A stretch of 25,307 nt of DNA from Thermoproteota archaeon (GTDB lineage Archaea; Korarchaeota; Korarchaeia; Korarchaeales; Korarchaeaceae), in contig QMVZ01000008.1 of assembly GCA_003661365.1 (NCBI GenBank), positions 1-25,307 on the forward strand. The letters run 5' to 3'. Below, piece by piece: positions 23,750-25,307 of this stretch. Position 1 is the first letter of the stretch. Each line of letters opens with the position of its first letter. Position numbers and translations under genes: made by a program. The notes beneath the pieces are model-generated. The model searched no databases. It had not been told where the DNA came from and was given only the letters and a program-made list of their open reading frames with translations.

Positions 23750-24182
23750 ATTGGCATCAGCGGTGTTGGATACCAACGTCATCGTGTACGACACATTCGA
23801 GGACTCGTTGTATCACGAGATGGCCAGAGAACTCCTGGACTCCCTCGACATGTGGGTCCTACCTCTGATAGTGCTATACGAGTATGTCTGGTTGATGAAA
23901 GAGCTAGGCGTTAACCTTGAGGACATCTCAGCTAAAGTGTATGAGTACGCTTGGGACCCTAAGTCTAGGGTTACTTCAGGAGGAAAGGACGCAGTTAGGT
24001 GGGCTTTAGCGGCTCTCATGGAGGAGAGGCTATCCGCATCTAGGTTCAACGATAAGGTGGTATTGTCAATAGCCGAGAGGGAAGGAATTCCTCTAGCTAC
24101 TTTTGACAGGGGGCTGAGAGTTCAGGCTCATAGGGTAAACGTAGAGGTGCTCCCCAGCTCCATTGACGTGCATGAATCTTGA
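23742..24182 (+). CDS. vapC: PIN-domain RNase toxin (VapC)
   Basis: About 146 residues of PIN domain. Acidic residues of the Mg2+ site are visible: Asp in VLDTNVIVYD, Glu in the VLYEYVWLMKELG helix, Asp in RFNDKVVLSIAE, and Asp in LATFDRGL. VapC toxins cut tRNA or rRNA when the antitoxin is lost. The GTG at 23742 is chosen because the 9 extra codons from the ATG at 23715 lie wholly inside vapB, and family members start a few residues before the first Asp; a TTG at 23751 is also possible. This is a normal crenarchaeal-type pair and a likely mobile cassette in the accessory island. Confidence 0.92.
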   Translation: MSKLASAVLDTNVIVYDTFEDSLYHEMARELLDSLDMWVLPLIVLYEYVWLMKELGVNLEDISAKVYEYAWDPKSRVTSGGKDAVRWALAALMEERLSASRFNDKVVLSIAEREGIPLATFDRGLRVQAHRVNVEVLPSSIDVHES

Positions 24183-24516
24183 GATTATTTGCTTGATCTC
24201 AGCACCGTTGCTTGTAAACTCCAGGGACTCTTATTCTCTCCATTTTTCCAGTAAGGATGCCCCTTCCCCCTAGCTTGCTAGCCGAAGACTGCTTGCAAAC
24301 TTAAGTGGTATGCGACGATGCCCGTTAGAGCTGTTTGAGGGATTATATGGGATGCTACACGCCAGAAATAGACAGGGCAGGAAGAAAGGATTATCGGGTT
24401 AACAAGACTAAATGCAAGTAAAAGCTCCATGGATTCAATGTATCATTTGCTAAAGACGAAATATCATCACTTTTTCAAATAATATATCCTGATGTTGTTG
24501 GTTAATCCGAGATGCC
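24183..24516. other. Gene-free stretch behind vapBC
   Basis: I see no gene here. There is a near-perfect 12-bp direct repeat, TGCTTGTAAACT (24209-24220) and TGCTTGCAAACT (24290-24301), and a small inverted repeat CTAGC-TT-GCTAG (24270-24281). A 24-codon ORF from 24347 (MGCYTPEIDRAGRKDY...) lacks any support. The stretch may be the remains of an inserted element. Confidence 0.3.
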
Positions 24517-24526
24517 AGTATAAACC
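24517..24526 (+). promoter_or_regulatory. TATA element of the PgaB-like gene
   Basis: AGTATAAACC lies about 35 bases before the ATG at 24557, giving a very short leader. Confidence 0.45.
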
Positions 24527-24556
24527 TTAAAGAACCCCAGCTATTTTCTATTAAGA

Positions 24557-25307
24557 ATGAACTCTTATCGGTGTGTTGTTCTCCTGACTGTGCTTTTCTT
24601 AACTAATATCACCCCTTTGTTCTCCCAACGAGAAGTTTCCAGCTTTTTGGAATTATATGGAGTAAGAGCAGTTCAACTGGACTTGGACTTAATTTATGAC
24701 CCAAACCAGGTCGAATTTAGAAGGAGAGTTGATCTTGTACTTGATAGACTGATTTTGATAGGTGCTAATTTAGTTCTCCTTCAAGTTTTTCAAGATCCAG
24801 ATGGAGACGGTTCCGCCAACGGAGTCTACTTCAAGACAGACTTGGCTCCAAGTTTAGATGCTTTTGGAACATTCTTGGAGGAGGCAAGAGAGAGGAACAT
24901 CAAGGTCTTTGCATGGATGACCACACTAGCATGTTCCTGGGTATTAGAGGAACATCCAAACTGGGAAATATTGTCCTTCGATCCCGATTCAGGGAGTTAT
25001 GTCACGGGAAAGTACTGGTACAGGAGAGCTTCACCATTTTGTGACGATTTTGTGACCTATTTAAGGGCTCTTTATGCTGATCTTGCCTCCTACCCGCTAG
25101 ACGGAATTCTTCTACAAGATGATCTCTACTTAGGCGAGTGGGAAGATTTCAGCGAATGGGCTAGATCAGCATTTAGGAAAGAATACGGATTTGAACTAAC
25201 ACCTTTGTTGTTAAAGATGGGAGATTGGAGGGAAAAATGGATTAATTGGAAAGTAGAGCGACTTATGTACATTGCAAGGATTTTAGAGGAAACAGTTAAG
25301 GAAAAGA
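24557..25307 (+). CDS. Secreted PgaB C-terminal-like glycoside hydrolase (3' partial)
   Basis: The gene runs off the window; 250 residues are present. A signal peptide is clear: a short polar start, the hydrophobic core CVVLLTVLFLTNITPLF, then SQRE. The mature part follows the GHL13-type domain that forms the C-terminal half of PgaB, the enzyme that processes poly-N-acetylglucosamine biofilm polymer. Seen: LVLLQVFQDPDGDGSANGVYF, VFAWMTTLAC, YPLDGILLQDDLYLG with the paired Asp of the active site, then EWEDFS. Unlike bacterial PgaB there is no NodB-type deacetylase domain in front, as the signal peptide is followed directly by the hydrolase domain. It would act on an extracellular amino-sugar polymer; the true substrate is unknown. 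The ATG at 24557 fits the TATA box upstream. Confidence 0.8.
   Translation, partial: MNSYRCVVLLTVLFLTNITPLFSQREVSSFLELYGVRAVQLDLDLIYDPNQVEFRRRVDLVLDRLILIGANLVLLQVFQDPDGDGSANGVYFKTDLAPSLDAFGTFLEEARERNIKVFAWMTTLACSWVLEEHPNWEILSFDPDSGSYVTGKYWYRRASPFCDDFVTYLRALYADLASYPLDGILLQDDLYLGEWEDFSEWARSAFRKEYGFELTPLLLKMGDWREKWINWKVERLMYIARILEETVKEK

Noticed and set aside
24340..24420. Remnant of a TnpB-type transposase
   Set aside because: The short frames here match no recognisable TnpB motif such as the zinc-finger Cys pairs.
24455..24475. Second C/D box sRNA on the minus strand (GTGATGA at 24464-24470)
   Set aside because: No D box (CUGA) at the right distance and no D'/C' pair.
1..25307. tRNA, rRNA or CRISPR array
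   Set aside because: Intergenic gaps were read for cloverleaf arms and regularly spaced repeats; none was found.

Overview
The window looks like a chromosomal segment of a thermophilic archaeon of the TACK group (crenarchaeota-like). Supporting signs are an archaeal-length triosephosphate isomerase, a short XPF nuclease without the helicase found in euryarchaeal Hef, a TackOD1-like zinc-ribbon protein, a double-domain KaiC-like ATPase, a roadblock/LC7 protein, a GTPBP1-like translational GTPase, a tungsten-type aldehyde ferredoxin oxidoreductase, a textbook archaeal C/D box sRNA, many genes apparently leaderless behind a TATA box, frequent TTG/GTG starts and AGA/AGG-dominated arginine codons. 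The lineage cannot be fixed more closely from this sequence.

Layout. 1-4.4 kb: the 3' part of a corrinoid:CoM-type methyltransferase, tpiA on the opposite strand, then a tightly coupled pair of a four-cluster ferredoxin and an aldehyde:ferredoxin oxidoreductase, and a stand-alone TiaS-N-like protein. 4.4-9.6 kb: an unknown protein, a large Ca2+-type P-type ATPase, a C/D box sRNA directly behind it, an unknown protein and the XPF nuclease. 9.6-15.3 kb: a NagD-like HAD phosphatase divergent from a small unknown protein, a nucleoside phosphorylase with a polytopic membrane protein upstream, then a roadblock protein and a ClC channel/transporter with CBS domains. 15.3-22.1 kb: a half-length UspA-like protein, a broken foreign-looking small ORF, an MFS transporter, the KaiC-like ATPase with a small helical partner, the TackOD1-like protein, the GTPBP1-like GTPase and a YggU-family protein.

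22.1-24.5 kb is an accessory island. It holds a membrane-anchored, sequon-rich protein whose anchor and body lie in different frames, a coding-looking continuation past its stop, a start-less cysteine-rich/threonine-rich fragment on the minus strand, and a VapBC-type toxin-antitoxin pair. The window ends inside a secreted PgaB-C-terminal-like glycoside hydrolase (GHL13 type).

The least expected items are the C/D box sRNA at 7961-8018, whose D guide can pair with the 16S rRNA decoding site and by the N+5 rule points at C1402 (E. coli numbering); the start-less Cys-rich fragment at 23155-23466; the frame break at about 22250-22265; and the small ORF at 15730-15891 with an in-frame TAA. The KaiC-like / helical partner / TackOD1-like cluster (17.1-20.1 kb) is the best candidate for a poorly described signalling system. 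No rRNA, tRNA, intact insertion sequence or CRISPR array was seen.
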